From: Mycobacterium decipiens
GTDB lineage: Bacteria > Actinomycetota > Actinomycetes > Mycobacteriales > Mycobacteriaceae
Assembly: GCF_963853665.1 (NCBI RefSeq)
Contig: NZ_OY970459.1
Span: 3,286,001 to 3,350,000 of the forward strand
Length of the DNA: 64,000 nucleotides
Direction: 5' to 3'
Below, piece after piece: positions 35,664-44,803 of this stretch (position 1 is the stretch's first letter; every line of letters begins with the position of its first letter). A program made the position numbers and the translations under genes. The notes under the pieces are model-generated. The model was given only the letters and a program-made list of their open reading frames with translations, was not told the DNA's origin and made no database searches.

Positions 35664-38312
35664 ATGGCGGGCGGTGTGGTTCCGCTTAACATGTCGTGGC
35701 CGTTGGTGGGACGTGAGGATGAGCTCGAGTGGGCGGCGGCCGTTCGGCGCAACAGGCGATGTCCCGGTTTGGTCGTCAGCGGCGCGACGGGGGTTGGCAA
35801 AACTCGGTTCGCGAGGGAGGTGATTGCCGCCGCGGCCGCGGATCGTCGCGTTACGGAGTGGGTCCAGGCCACGCAGGCCGCCGCGTCGGTTCCGTTCGGT
35901 GCGCTCGCCGCCTTGGTGCCTTCTAGTCCCCCGTCCCAGGAACGGATCCAGCTGTTTCAGCTATGCGCCGAGGCGCTGCGCGAGCGCGCGCGTTCGCAAC
36001 GCCTCATCCTGGGCGTCGACGACGCGCATCTTCTTGACCCAGCTTCGGCGGCGCTGGTGCTGCATCTTGCGGTAAGCGGCACAGCGTTCGTGGTGGCCAC
36101 CGTGCGCGCGGGCGAACGCTGCCCAGACTCGATTGTGGCGCTGTGGAAGGACCTCGGGGCGCCGCGTCTTGAGCTCCAACAGCTTGGCGCCGACCAAACA
36201 GCCGCGCTGATCGAGGCGGTCCTGTCCGGCGAGGTCGCACCAGACGTGAGCCGGTGGGCATACGGCATCAGTGACGGCAACGTCTTGTATCTACGCGAGT
36301 TGGTCAACGGTGCGCTGGCCAGCGAAGCGCTCGTGGCCGAGGGAGGGCTGTGGCGGCTGCGCTCGCGCCCGGAGCCGAGTACCGCGCTGGTGGATCTGAT
36401 CTCGCGCAGCATCGAGGGGCTGGACAAGGCCGAGCTCGACACCGTTCGGCTGCTCGCGCTCGGCGAGCCGCTCAAGCTCGACACCGTGCTTCGTTGGGGC
36501 GGTGCCGGACAGCTGTCCGCGCTGGAAGCCAAAGGTCTGGCGGTGGTGGATCCGGCTACAACCGTGACCGGTGGCCACTACGTGCGTCTTGCCCACCCCC
36601 TCTATGGCGAAGTGGTGCGGGATGCGACGCCGACCCTGCGCGGCATGCAGCTTCGACTGCATTTGGCGCAGGCCGTACTTGCTGGCGGACTCTCCCGACC
36701 CGGGGACGCGCTCAGGGCGGCAACCTGGTTTGAGGATGCCGGCGCCAAGCCCGATGAGCCGCTACTTCTCGCGGCGGCGCGCGAAGCCAATGCCTGCGGC
36801 GATCCCGATCTCGCGCAGCGCTTCATCCACCGGACACCCGGCGCGCCCAGCGCGCAAAAATCGCTCATTCTGGCCCGCGCCCACGAGCTTCGACGCCGTT
36901 TCGGCGACGCGGAGGCGATCCTCGCCGACTGGGAGGGCAAGCTGGCGACCGAGGACCTTGCGGTCGACTACCTGCTGGAGCGGGCGCTTCGGGTCCAGCA
37001 TCGCTGTCTGCGTCACACAGACCAAGCCCTGCGGCTGCTGGACCGGGCCAACGCGTGGTTCGGCGGTGCACAGTGGCGCGATCGGGTCGATTCGATTCGG
37101 CTGATGATCCTGGCGACTAACCGCGGTGCGGGACCCGCGCAGGTCATCCAAGCAGCCGAAAAGGTGCTCGACAACGACTACCTCGCTTCAGACATCCGCC
37201 GCCTTACGATGACGGCGTACGTACGCAGCTTGCACGACGTCGGTAGGTCGGCCGAGGCCCTGCAGCTGACCCAGCGACTCCATCGAACCATCCCGTTGCG
37301 CGACGACGCCGACGTCTACACATTCTGGGCCTGGACGTTGGTGCGTCTGGAGACCGGCCATGAGTGGACGCAGACCGAGCGGTGGCTCCTCGATGCCGAC
37401 CACCACCTATCACGCGTTGACGATCCCGTGTCCCACGGCCAGATCGCGGTCGCGCTTAGCCTCTTTGCGTTGGCGCGCGGCCGGCCGCTGACCGCGATGC
37501 GCCGCGCACGCGAAGCGATCGCAGCCATGCCGCGGCCCGATCCGTCGCGCCGGGTACCGACACTGGCCTGGGTGTGCCTGGTCATCGGCGCCGCGATGCG
37601 CGGCGACGTCGGTGCCGCGCGCGAGGCGGAGGCGGGCTATCGCGAATCCATCGCCGGGGCACCAGTGGGTTTTTTGGCGCCCCAGGACATCAAAGCCCGG
37701 GCCGCGTTGGCCATCGCGGAGGGCGATCTGCGCGCGGCCTGCCGTATCCTGCTGGACGGCGTGGCCGCCGACGAGGGAATGCTGATCGACCAGGCCCACC
37801 TGCTCCACTGGGCGCTGCGCGCCGGAGTCGAACCCAAGACCGTCGCGGCGCAACTGGACCCGATCGCAACCACCGTGGGTGTACCGCTCGTCGGTGCCTT
37901 CGCGCTGCACGCCAGGGCTTTGGCCGCAGGTGACGCCGCGGGATTGCTGACGGCCGCCGACGCGTTCGCAGAGATCGGCGCCTGGCTCTGGGCGGCGGAG
38001 GCCTCCGGACACGCTGGGGTCATCGCGTTGCGCGAGGACAAGCGTGACTCGGCTCGCAGGGCGATGGCGCGAAGCGCACAACTGCGGGCCAAGTGTGAGG
38101 GCGCTCGGTCTCCGATCCTCGACGCCATCGACCTCGCGCCGGTCGAGCTCACCGACCGTGAGCGCGAGATAACTGCCCTGGCGTCGAACGGGGCGTCGAA
38201 CGCCGAAATCGCCGAACGCCTGGTGCTCTCGGTGCGCACCGTCGAATCACACCTCTATCGCGCAATGCGCAAGCTCGGTGTCAGCAGCCGCGATCAGCTT
38301 CGACCCCGCTGA
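35664..38312 (+). CDS. Large LuxR-family ATPase regulator (LAL type)
   Basis: 882 residues. N-terminal P-loop ATPase with Walker A S-G-A-T-G-V-G-K-T near residue 39 and Walker B-like L-I-L-G-V-D-D-A-H. A long helical TPR-like middle (about 320-800) follows, then a C-terminal LuxR/FixJ helix-turn-helix with L-T-D-R-E-R-E-I-T-A-L-A and N-A-E-I-A-E-R-L-V-L-S-V-R-T-V-E-S-H. LAL regulators are ATP-dependent activators that sense a small ligand. The divergent SDR-flavoprotein operon is the likely target. Confidence 0.92.
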   Translation: MAGGVVPLNMSWPLVGREDELEWAAAVRRNRRCPGLVVSGATGVGKTRFAREVIAAAAADRRVTEWVQATQAAASVPFGALAALVPSSPPSQERIQLFQLCAEALRERARSQRLILGVDDAHLLDPASAALVLHLAVSGTAFVVATVRAGERCPDSIVALWKDLGAPRLELQQLGADQTAALIEAVLSGEVAPDVSRWAYGISDGNVLYLRELVNGALASEALVAEGGLWRLRSRPEPSTALVDLISRSIEGLDKAELDTVRLLALGEPLKLDTVLRWGGAGQLSALEAKGLAVVDPATTVTGGHYVRLAHPLYGEVVRDATPTLRGMQLRLHLAQAVLAGGLSRPGDALRAATWFEDAGAKPDEPLLLAAAREANACGDPDLAQRFIHRTPGAPSAQKSLILARAHELRRRFGDAEAILADWEGKLATEDLAVDYLLERALRVQHRCLRHTDQALRLLDRANAWFGGAQWRDRVDSIRLMILATNRGAGPAQVIQAAEKVLDNDYLASDIRRLTMTAYVRSLHDVGRSAEALQLTQRLHRTIPLRDDADVYTFWAWTLVRLETGHEWTQTERWLLDADHHLSRVDDPVSHGQIAVALSLFALARGRPLTAMRRAREAIAAMPRPDPSRRVPTLAWVCLVIGAAMRGDVGAAREAEAGYRESIAGAPVGFLAPQDIKARAALAIAEGDLRAACRILLDGVAADEGMLIDQAHLLHWALRAGVEPKTVAAQLDPIATTVGVPLVGAFALHARALAAGDAAGLLTAADAFAEIGAWLWAAEASGHAGVIALREDKRDSARRAMARSAQLRAKCEGARSPILDAIDLAPVELTDREREITALASNGASNAEIAERLVLSVRTVESHLYRAMRKLGVSSRDQLRPR

Positions 38313-38419
38313 ACACGACCGTATTCCCCGGCCGATGCTGCGATATCAGCAAGCCGAAATTCAGAAGCAGGCCAGCAAGACCCGCTCCCAGTCGGGAGCG
38401 CATCCTGTGGTCGGCCCTT

Positions 38420-39325
38420 TCACAGCTCCGCGCCCGAACGCCGCGCCAGGTCTCGCGCGGATCGAGTGACCAACCTCGGGTTGTGATCGGGGCCCGGAAA
38501 CCACGGGCCGCCCGGTAGGTCAGTGGTCAATTGGTCGATCGCAGCGGCTATCGCCGACGGTGTTCCGGGGCGAAACGTCGAAATCCACTCGCCGTTCAAC
38601 GCACGTGACGTGCTCACCAATACGCGGCCCTCGGTGGTGTCGACGATGCTAACGTCGACCTCCGCGGCGGCATACAGGTCTGCGTCGCAGCGGCAACCGA
38701 CGACTATCTCGACGCATCTGCGCGGGCCGCCGAACACCGACTCCACCACCGATCGAGCCGATTCGGCAATATCCAAGTAATGAGCAACTTCCGCCACCGA
38801 GGCCCCGGCCTGAAACATCTCATCGGCCAGAGACCCCACTTCAGTCGGCAGACTCACCTCGTCGAACCGCGCCGGCGACCGGTCCACCAACCCCACACCG
38901 AGGACCGGAATCAGCGCCCCGGCGGCGCAAATGTCCAGTGCTGCCAAGGTGATCAGTTCCCCGTGGCGAAGCGCGACCACGGTCTCGGCACTGACATCGT
39001 CACAGCGCGCGACGACACCGCGGAGCAGCTCCCAAGCACCCGCGGCCGGGGCGCAAGCCACGTGGCGCAGATCGAGCCACCGGTCCGCAAAGCACACCAC
39101 CCGGACCAAGTCAGCAACCGCCGGCTCGACCACACCGCGTGCAGACAGCACGCCCATCCGAGTCAGTTCCGCACTCTGGCACGCCGACCACGCCTTGTGT
39201 TCTGCGGTATCTTGATGCGGCGTCGTGATCGCCAGCACCGACGGAAAGCTGCCAGCCCCTAACGTTTCCGCGATGAAGCGGGCGTGATCGACGGTGAGCT
39301 CGACAACGTCGGGCTCGACGTTCAT
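38420..39325 (-). CDS. espG3: EspG3-like ESX secretion chaperone, copy 1
   Basis: 301 residues from ATG 39325. EspG proteins bind PE-PPE dimers in the cytosol and deliver them to the type VII secretion machine. The N-terminus V-E-L-T-V-D-H-A-R-F-I-A-E-T-L-G-A-G and A-I-T-T-P, together with I-V-D-T-T-E-G-R-V-L-V-S and E-W-I-S-T-F-R-P-G-T-P, are close to EspG3 (Rv0289). The frame is intact. Nearly all of it lies on a 1,021-bp repeat shared with copy 2; the last roughly 25 residues are specific to this copy. It sits behind broken esxH and PE genes, so it has no intact local client. Confidence 0.88.
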   Translation of the reverse strand: MNVEPDVVELTVDHARFIAETLGAGSFPSVLAITTPHQDTAEHKAWSACQSAELTRMGVLSARGVVEPAVADLVRVVCFADRWLDLRHVACAPAAGAWELLRGVVARCDDVSAETVVALRHGELITLAALDICAAGALIPVLGVGLVDRSPARFDEVSLPTEVGSLADEMFQAGASVAEVAHYLDIAESARSVVESVFGGPRRCVEIVVGCRCDADLYAAAEVDVSIVDTTEGRVLVSTSRALNGEWISTFRPGTPSAIAAAIDQLTTDLPGGPWFPGPDHNPRLVTRSARDLARRSGAEL

Positions 39326-39517
39326 CACGCCCACCGACCCGCCAACCACGACGATCCCTTGGGCCGCTCTTGAACGCACGGTCACCGGACTAGGCACCCC
39401 ATTTGGCGGCTTCGGCACAATCGCGGGCCAACATGGCCATGTTGTTGGACTCATGGCTGCCGGCCATCGTCCGATAGGCCCGCATCAGATCCGCCATCGC
39501 CTGATTCCACTGCGCCT
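38497..39517. repeat. 1,021-bp direct repeat, copy 1 (esxH 3' end plus espG)
   Basis: Matches 40227-41247 at an offset of exactly 1,730. I see one difference, an A at 39056 against C at 40786, which is silent in espG. Flanks differ sharply on both sides. Near identity means a recent duplication or gene conversion. Confidence 0.93.
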
Positions 39518-39522
39518 GCCAA
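39390..39522 (-). pseudogene. esxH: EsxH (TB10.4-like) C-terminal fragment, copy 1
   Basis: In one frame the strand reads [14 protein letters not shown], then [12 protein letters not shown], then A-K-W-G-A and a TAG stop at 39390-39392. This is the C-terminal half of an EsxH/EsxR-type WXG100 protein. Its N-terminal half is gone: the sequence upstream is the 3' part of a PE5-like gene joined out of frame. Confidence 0.85.
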
Positions 39523-39739
39523 CCGCCACGGCATCACCAACGGCATAACTGACACCGGACTCCGCCACACCCACCCCCGACCGACCCAGCTCCTCAACCC
39601 CTTCAGCCGCGATCGCCGCACGCTCGCTGCCCAGCGCACTAAACCCCACCGCGCTTTGCACCGACACCGGATCCGCCCCCGGCGCCACCACCGCCGCAAT
39701 CACCGGCGCCAAACCCTCCGCAACCACGCGCAACGTCAC
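39485..39739 (-). pseudogene. PE5-like remnant with internal deletion, fused out of frame to esxH
   Basis: From GTG 39739 the frame reads [13 protein letters not shown], then [11 protein letters not shown] and [15 protein letters not shown], which is the PE5 (Rv0285) pattern. About 20 residues are missing between G-L-A and P-V-I, where PE5 has its first helix and second-helix start. The end runs out of frame into esxH. It cannot make a normal PE fold. Confidence 0.82.
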
Positions 39740-40143
39740 CGCCCATCTCCTCCCCAGGCGCCTCAGCCGCAGAACATCACCGCAACCAGCGGAAAGATCC
39801 TGTTGACACCTGTCTTGACACGAGCCACGCAGCATTGAGCGACGCCGCACAGGATGCGTTCCCAACCACAAGCGGGTCTTGCGTGGCGCACTACTGCATT
39901 CCGGCTCGCTGCTATCGCAGTACGGCCGAGGCGAACGCAGTTCACGCTCGGCGAGGTCGAAACCGCTTGCGGCAGATGACGCCGCGCTGGCGATCGTGGG
40001 CCACCGGGGTGACTCGACGGCAGGGGAGCGCAGAGCTCATATAGTCCGAGGTCGGGAAGACCGGCCACATGACGAAGTGGCTCAGTTTGTTTCAGCAGCA
40101 ACCAAGGTATGAGAAGGAGACACCGGTAGCTTGACGCTCCCAG
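39740..40143. other. Spacer between the two ESX-3-like units
   Basis: About 400 bases with no recognisable gene. TTGACACCTGTCTTGACA at 39791-39808 repeats a TTGACA-like motif. GAGAAGGAGACACC near 40111 looks like an orphan ribosome site. I find no transposase or tRNA. Confidence 0.4.
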
Positions 40144-41055
40144 TCACCCGCTCTTATGACATAGTGAAGCCCACAGAGCCTCAGGCGAATCGCCTGCTTC
40201 TCTCAAACCACCCACGGGGCGCCACCGAAACCACGGGCCGCCCGGTAGGTCAGTGGTCAATTGGTCGATCGCAGCGGCTATCGCCGACGGTGTTCCGGGG
40301 CGAAACGTCGAAATCCACTCGCCGTTCAACGCACGTGACGTGCTCACCAATACGCGGCCCTCGGTGGTGTCGACGATGCTAACGTCGACCTCCGCGGCGG
40401 CATACAGGTCTGCGTCGCAGCGGCAACCGACGACTATCTCGACGCATCTGCGCGGGCCGCCGAACACCGACTCCACCACCGATCGAGCCGATTCGGCAAT
40501 ATCCAAGTAATGAGCAACTTCCGCCACCGAGGCCCCGGCCTGAAACATCTCATCGGCCAGAGACCCCACTTCAGTCGGCAGACTCACCTCGTCGAACCGC
40601 GCCGGCGACCGGTCCACCAACCCCACACCGAGGACCGGAATCAGCGCCCCGGCGGCGCAAATGTCCAGTGCTGCCAAGGTGATCAGTTCCCCGTGGCGAA
40701 GCGCGACCACGGTCTCGGCACTGACATCGTCACAGCGCGCGACGACACCGCGGAGCAGCTCCCAAGCACCCGCGGCCGGGGCGCACGCCACGTGGCGCAG
40801 ATCGAGCCACCGGTCCGCAAAGCACACCACCCGGACCAAGTCAGCAACCGCCGGCTCGACCACACCGCGTGCAGACAGCACGCCCATCCGAGTCAGTTCC
40901 GCACTCTGGCACGCCGACCACGCCTTGTGTTCTGCGGTATCTTGATGCGGCGTCGTGATCGCCAGCACCGACGGAAAGCTGCCAGCCCCTAACGTTTCCG
41001 CGATGAAGCGGGCGTGATCGACGGTGAGCTCGACAACGTCGGGCTCGACGTTCAT
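40144..41055 (-). CDS. espG3: EspG3-like ESX secretion chaperone, copy 2
   Basis: 303 residues from ATG 41055. The protein is identical to copy 1 up to G-G-P-W-F, then continues into unrelated sequence (R-W-R-P-V-G-G-L-R-E). The native C-terminus has therefore been replaced where the repeat ends at 40227. The replaced tail contains a 7+1+7 inverted repeat (40182-40196). It follows deleted esxG and esxH genes. Whether the changed tail still permits function is unknown. Confidence 0.85.
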   Translation of the reverse strand: MNVEPDVVELTVDHARFIAETLGAGSFPSVLAITTPHQDTAEHKAWSACQSAELTRMGVLSARGVVEPAVADLVRVVCFADRWLDLRHVACAPAAGAWELLRGVVARCDDVSAETVVALRHGELITLAALDICAAGALIPVLGVGLVDRSPARFDEVSLPTEVGSLADEMFQAGASVAEVAHYLDIAESARSVVESVFGGPRRCVEIVVGCRCDADLYAAAEVDVSIVDTTEGRVLVSTSRALNGEWISTFRPGTPSAIAAAIDQLTTDLPGGPWFRWRPVGGLREAGDSPEALWASLCHKSG

Positions 41056-41247
41056 CACGCCCACCGACCCGCCAACCACGACGATCCCTTGGGCCGCTCT
41101 TGAACGCACGGTCACCGGACTAGGCACCCCATTTGGCGGCTTCGGCACAATCGCGGGCCAACATGGCCATGTTGTTGGACTCATGGCTGCCGGCCATCGT
41201 CCGATAGGCCCGCATCAGATCCGCCATCGCCTGATTCCACTGCGCCT
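40227..41247. repeat. 1,021-bp direct repeat, copy 2
   Basis: Partner of 38497-39517, one mismatch seen. It begins inside the espG 3' end and stops inside esxH at the base where both esxH copies are broken. Confidence 0.93.
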
Positions 41248-41258
41248 ATCTGCGACAT
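41120..41258 (-). pseudogene. esxH: EsxH (TB10.4-like) with internal deletion and frameshift, copy 2
   Basis: The start M-S-Q-I at ATG 41258 is authentic EsxH, placed just after the esxG stop as in the esxG-esxH operon. After four codons it jumps to the sequence for Q-A-Q-W-N-Q but in the wrong frame, so only junk is translated. The EsxH C-terminus up to TAG 41120-41122 is present in the other frame. Roughly 50 codons, including most of the first helix, are lost. Confidence 0.85.
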
Positions 41259-41269
41259 CACAAACTCTT

Positions 41270-41401
41270 TCAGAAACCGGTCGACGCGGCGGCGCCATCG
41301 GCGTCGGCCTGACCGATCGTGTGCCGCATCAACCCCGTGTTGGCGGCAAGCGCCGTGTGCGAGGCGATCAACCGCGGAATCTGGGCATCCAACAAACTCA
41401 T
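41270..41401 (-). pseudogene. esxG: EsxG-like, internally deleted to 43 residues
   Basis: The frame from ATG 41401 begins M-S-L-L-D-A-Q-I-P-R-L-I-A-S and continues to L-M-R-H-T-I-G-Q-A. It then jumps in frame to A-A-A-S-T-G-F-stop, the C-terminal end of EsxG (Rv0287). About 50 residues, including the W-x-G turn region and second helix, are missing. It is still an open frame but cannot form the helical hairpin needed to pair with EsxH. Confidence 0.85.
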
Positions 41402-41457
41402 AACGATCCTCTCGATTCGATTCTTCGGGTTACCTCTAGTTGCTGGCAATCACCTCG

Positions 41458-42603
41458 TTAAACCGATACCGAACCTCCATCATTGGGCGCGCCGACCAAA
41501 CCGGTGCCCCAGCTGGCCGGCAGCATCGGTATCCGCGGACCGTCACCAAACTCATCACCGGCGAGCAGGGTCAACCCCGCGGGCTGCCCACCGGACTGCG
41601 TGCCTGAGGTCCCGGCGAACCCCAACGTCCCAGCACCCCGATCACAGGCCACCACGGAAACGAATCTTGCCGCCGGCATTGCCGCGCAAGCGCCGGCAAG
41701 GGGCGCTACGCTGCTTGCTGCTACTGCCCCCGCGGCCCCCACAGGTACTCCAGCCATGCTCGCCAGGGCAGTCGCGGCTGGAATGAGACTGGGCGGCAAC
41801 GCGGCCACCAATGCGGTCGTAGCGCCTCCGGCCAGAGCCTCTGCCGGCGCTCCCCCCTCCGTCACCGTGTAGCCGGGCGTAAACATCATCGGCCCCCATT
41901 CGAACAGCGCGTCAACCGGATTGGTCATGAAGGCATCGACCATTGCTACCACGTTGCCGATCGGTTCGTGCGGGAACGGGGCATCCACTTTTTAAGAACC
42001 ACAAGTTGAAGTCCAGGCGCGCCTCCGCCCCCACCTCGAGGAGCCCCAAATCATCGGGGGATATCCCGGAGCCGGATTGTGTGGTGCCAGCAACGTCGCC
42101 GGCAGGACCGACGCCGGGTTCGACGATGACCGGTGCTGGGCTGGTATGTGGTGTCGAGACCAACGCCGCATCCGTCACGGCCTCGTAGACGCTCATCGTG
42201 GTGGTGGCCTGGATCCAAATCCGCACATTCTCGGCCTTGTCTAGCGCGATCGGGATCGTATTGATCCCAAAGAAATTCGTCGCCACCAACATCGTATGCG
42301 TGATGTGATCGGCGGCCGTTGCCGCACTGTCGGCGCTGGCCTGGGCCAACCGGGCGACGTACGGCGCATACGCGGCCAATACGTCTCAGCGCTCGGGCCC
42401 AGCCACGCCCCTGCCGCCGGCACCGCGGCGACCATCTCGGTGAGTTCTTCGCCCGTTGACGGGCATTCGGCGCTCAGCGATGTCGACGCCGCAGCCGCCG
42501 GCGGCACCACCCCCGTAATCGGCGCCGCCGCAACAGCGTGCGCGGCCGCCAGCCGCGCGGTCAACGCCTCCACCGCCGCACCGGCCGCCGCCAAACCGTC
42601 CAT
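41458..42603 (-). pseudogene. PE5-PPE4-like fusion remnant
   Basis: Read in the transcript direction, the first part has PE sequence (G-L-A-A-A-G-A-A-V-E-A-L-T-A-R-L-A-A-A-H). It passes straight into PPE sequence (S-T-S-L-S-A-E-C, then [12 protein letters not shown]), so the PE C-terminus and PPE N-terminus are deleted. The PPE then continues in a second frame ([14 protein letters not shown], then [12 protein letters not shown]) and in a third for the PPE4-type C-terminus ([14 protein letters not shown]). At least two frameshifts and one deletion are needed. Confidence 0.82.
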
Positions 42604-42759
42604 CCCGCTCGCAGCGTCACCGCCGACACTCTTTCTTCCGAGGTGTTTCATCGGGCAGCGCTGCACGACCGAGGTCGAACCTAGGGGCAACTATCGCACA
42701 TCCCAATTAATAAATCAAGCGTTCGTTTATATATGGCCTGTTGTCCCGAGGCATGCCTG

Positions 42760-42970
42760 AGCGGCTGTTTGACCAGCCACGGCCTGCAACGTAGCCACCA
42801 TCGCGGTGAGTTCTTCTGCCGTCCAGGCGTATTCAGCGCTCAACGATGTCCACGCCGCAGCCGCCGCCTGCAGCCAACCCGGCCCCGGGCCACCGCTCAG
42901 CAGCGCCGAATGCAGGAGCTCCTCGACCCCTTCAGCCGCGACAGCCGCACGCTGCAGCCCGCGGTCACTC
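42760..42970 (-). pseudogene. Second PE-PPE junction remnant
   Basis: A frame reads [12 protein letters not shown] (PE5-type) followed directly by [12 protein letters not shown] and [20 protein letters not shown] (PPE N-terminal helix). It is a further decayed PE/PPE fusion upstream of the larger remnant, which implies at least three PE-derived pieces in 3.5 kb. Confidence 0.75.
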
Positions 42971-43076
42971 ACGCGATCGCGAAAGTCAGCTAGCAGCAAG
43001 CATTCTCGGACTAGCGTCGAACACCATATGGTTCGCGTCGGGCCTGGCAAAGCCGCGCCCGATCGCGAAACCGCCG

Positions 43077-43511
43077 CTACCTCTCGAGCGCCTTCGCACA
43101 GGCAGACAGGATCGCGAGAAAGGTCGAGCGCAGCAGTCGACGGGTGACCGCCTCCATCAGCTTGCCTCCCGCACGAGCCGGGTGGCTGTAGTTGGTCAGC
43201 CAGTCGACGTGCGTGCCGTCACCCGATGGGGTGAAGGTCAGGGTGCCGCCCTCGTGATCGAGCGGCGGGAGGGAGCGGACGATGAGATAGGAGTAGCTGC
43301 GCGGCCGATCGTATGCCGTGATCTCCTCGCGGAACCACGCGCCAAGCCCAAATACCTCACGCACCGCGCCCGCGCCAGGCCCCGCCGAGCCTTTCGCGTA
43401 CCCAGCCTTGACGGCCAGCGGCGCGGCAGCCAAATTGACCGGGTCGGCCAACCAGTCGAAGACTCGTTCCGGAGATGCGGCTATCGTCCTTTCCAAGTGG
43501 ATCTCGACCAT
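43077..43511 (-). CDS. SRPBCC (polyketide cyclase/dehydratase-like) protein
   Basis: 144 residues of the START/SRPBCC ligand-binding fold: [20 protein letters not shown] at the start, a central G-A-V-R-E-V, and a long C-terminal helix. The family binds hydrophobic ligands; this member's ligand is unknown. The gene borders the decayed ESX region and marks the return to normal backbone. Confidence 0.85.
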   Translation of the reverse strand: MVEIHLERTIAASPERVFDWLADPVNLAAAPLAVKAGYAKGSAGPGAGAVREVFGLGAWFREEITAYDRPRSYSYLIVRSLPPLDHEGGTLTFTPSGDGTHVDWLTNYSHPARAGGKLMEAVTRRLLRSTFLAILSACAKALER

Positions 43512-43613
43512 GCTGTCTCCCCTCGTGCAGCACCAGCGTTTTCCCCGGACATCCTAGACGCCGCCGACCGACCCGACTGGCGAGCACGGCGAGACGCAGG
43601 CGAAGATCATGAG

Positions 43614-44177
43614 ATGCATGTCGAAGACAAGTCCGACTCCCAAGAGCTGCCCGAATTTCGTTATCATCCCGACCCCGTCGGCACCGGCTCGCTAGTCGCA
43701 GACCCTGTGAGTTGCGTGAGTTGCGAGCAACTCCGCCCCTACACCTATATCGGCCCGGTGTACGCGAGGGAGGAAATTGACGGCGCCATCTGTCCTTGGT
43801 GTATCGCGGATGGCACTGCGGCGAGTCGGTTCGATGCCACGTTCACCGACTCCATGTGGGCGGTGCCCGACGACGTTCCAGAGGACGCGTCGGAGGAAGT
43901 GCTGTGCCGAACACCCGGGTTCAGCGGCTGGCAGCAAGAGGAGTGGTTGCATCACTGCGGTGACGCCGCCGCCTTCCTCGGCCCGGTAGGCGCCAGTGAT
44001 GTGGCCAAGCTCCCCGATGCCGTGGAGGCATTGCGCAATGAATACCGGGGCTACGACTGGCCCGACGCCAAGATCGAGGACTTTATCCAGACACTCGACA
44101 AGGACGGGCATGCGACCGCCTATCTCTTCAGGTGCCTTCGCTGCGGTGTCCACTTGGCCTACGCGGATTTCATGTGA
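43614..44177 (+). CDS. CbrC family protein (UPF0167, Rv2295-like)
   Basis: 187 residues from ATG 43614. Typical CbrC features are F-R-Y-H-P-D-P near the start, a zinc-binding type C-V-S-C pair, [16 protein letters not shown], and a terminal C-L-R-C-G. E. coli CbrC is linked to colicin M tolerance, but the biochemical role is unknown. It overlaps the methyltransferase gene by 4 bp (GTGA), so the two are probably co-translated. Confidence 0.88.
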   Translation: MHVEDKSDSQELPEFRYHPDPVGTGSLVADPVSCVSCEQLRPYTYIGPVYAREEIDGAICPWCIADGTAASRFDATFTDSMWAVPDDVPEDASEEVLCRTPGFSGWQQEEWLHHCGDAAAFLGPVGASDVAKLPDAVEALRNEYRGYDWPDAKIEDFIQTLDKDGHATAYLFRCLRCGVHLAYADFM

Positions 44178-44794
44178 CCTCTGAGGCGAATGAGTCGACG
44201 GCGGCGGGCCGGGCCATCGATCTCTACCAGCGTCATGCTGATGCGTGGGCCGCCGATCGTGGCGATCATCTGCGTGAAAAGTCCTGGCTTGACCGCTTTT
44301 TAGCTCTGCTTCCGGACCATCCCACGGTGCTTGACGTTGGCTGCGGCCCAGGTGCTCCGATCGCGCACTACCTCATCCAACACCGCTGCCAGGTGACCGG
44401 CGTGGATGCCTCCAGCACGATGATCGCCAGGTGCGCGGCACGGTTTCCGGAACACGAATGGCACGTCGGCGACATGCGCGCGTTGGCTCTCGACCGCAAG
44501 TTCGACGGAATTATTGCCTGGGACAGCTTTTTTCATCTGCCGGGGGCTGACCAACGCCAAGTTCTTCCGCTCCTCCGGCGCCATGCGGCGCCGGGGGCAG
44601 CGCTGATGTTCACCAGCGGCCCATTCGCCGGCGAGCGGATCGGCAGGTACCTGGGTGAGCCCCTGTACCACGCGAGTCTCGACAGCGCCGAGTATCGGAC
44701 GCTTTTGCACAACAATGGTTTCGAAGTGGCAACACACGTGGTGGAAGATCCCGATTGTGGTCTCCACACGATCTGGCTGGCGCGACTCAGATAG
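44174..44794 (+). CDS. SAM-dependent methyltransferase (class I)
   Basis: 206 residues from GTG 44174, which overlaps the CbrC stop. Motif I is V-L-D-V-G-C-G-P-G near residue 50; [10 protein letters not shown] follows as motif II, and [13 protein letters not shown] as motif IV. It resembles small class I methyltransferases with unassigned substrates. I do not recall it between Rv2295 and Rv2296 in M. tuberculosis, so it is probably an insertion in this lineage or a loss there. Confidence 0.9.
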   Translation: MTSEANESTAAGRAIDLYQRHADAWAADRGDHLREKSWLDRFLALLPDHPTVLDVGCGPGAPIAHYLIQHRCQVTGVDASSTMIARCAARFPEHEWHVGDMRALALDRKFDGIIAWDSFFHLPGADQRQVLPLLRRHAAPGAALMFTSGPFAGERIGRYLGEPLYHASLDSAEYRTLLHNNGFEVATHVVEDPDCGLHTIWLARLR

Positions 44795-44803
44795 GAGCAG
44801 GTC

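Noticed and set aside
40182..40196. 7+1+7 inverted repeat in the espG copy 2 tail as an insertion-sequence end
   Set aside because: No transposase, target duplication or matching end is present nearby; it could equally be a small terminator.
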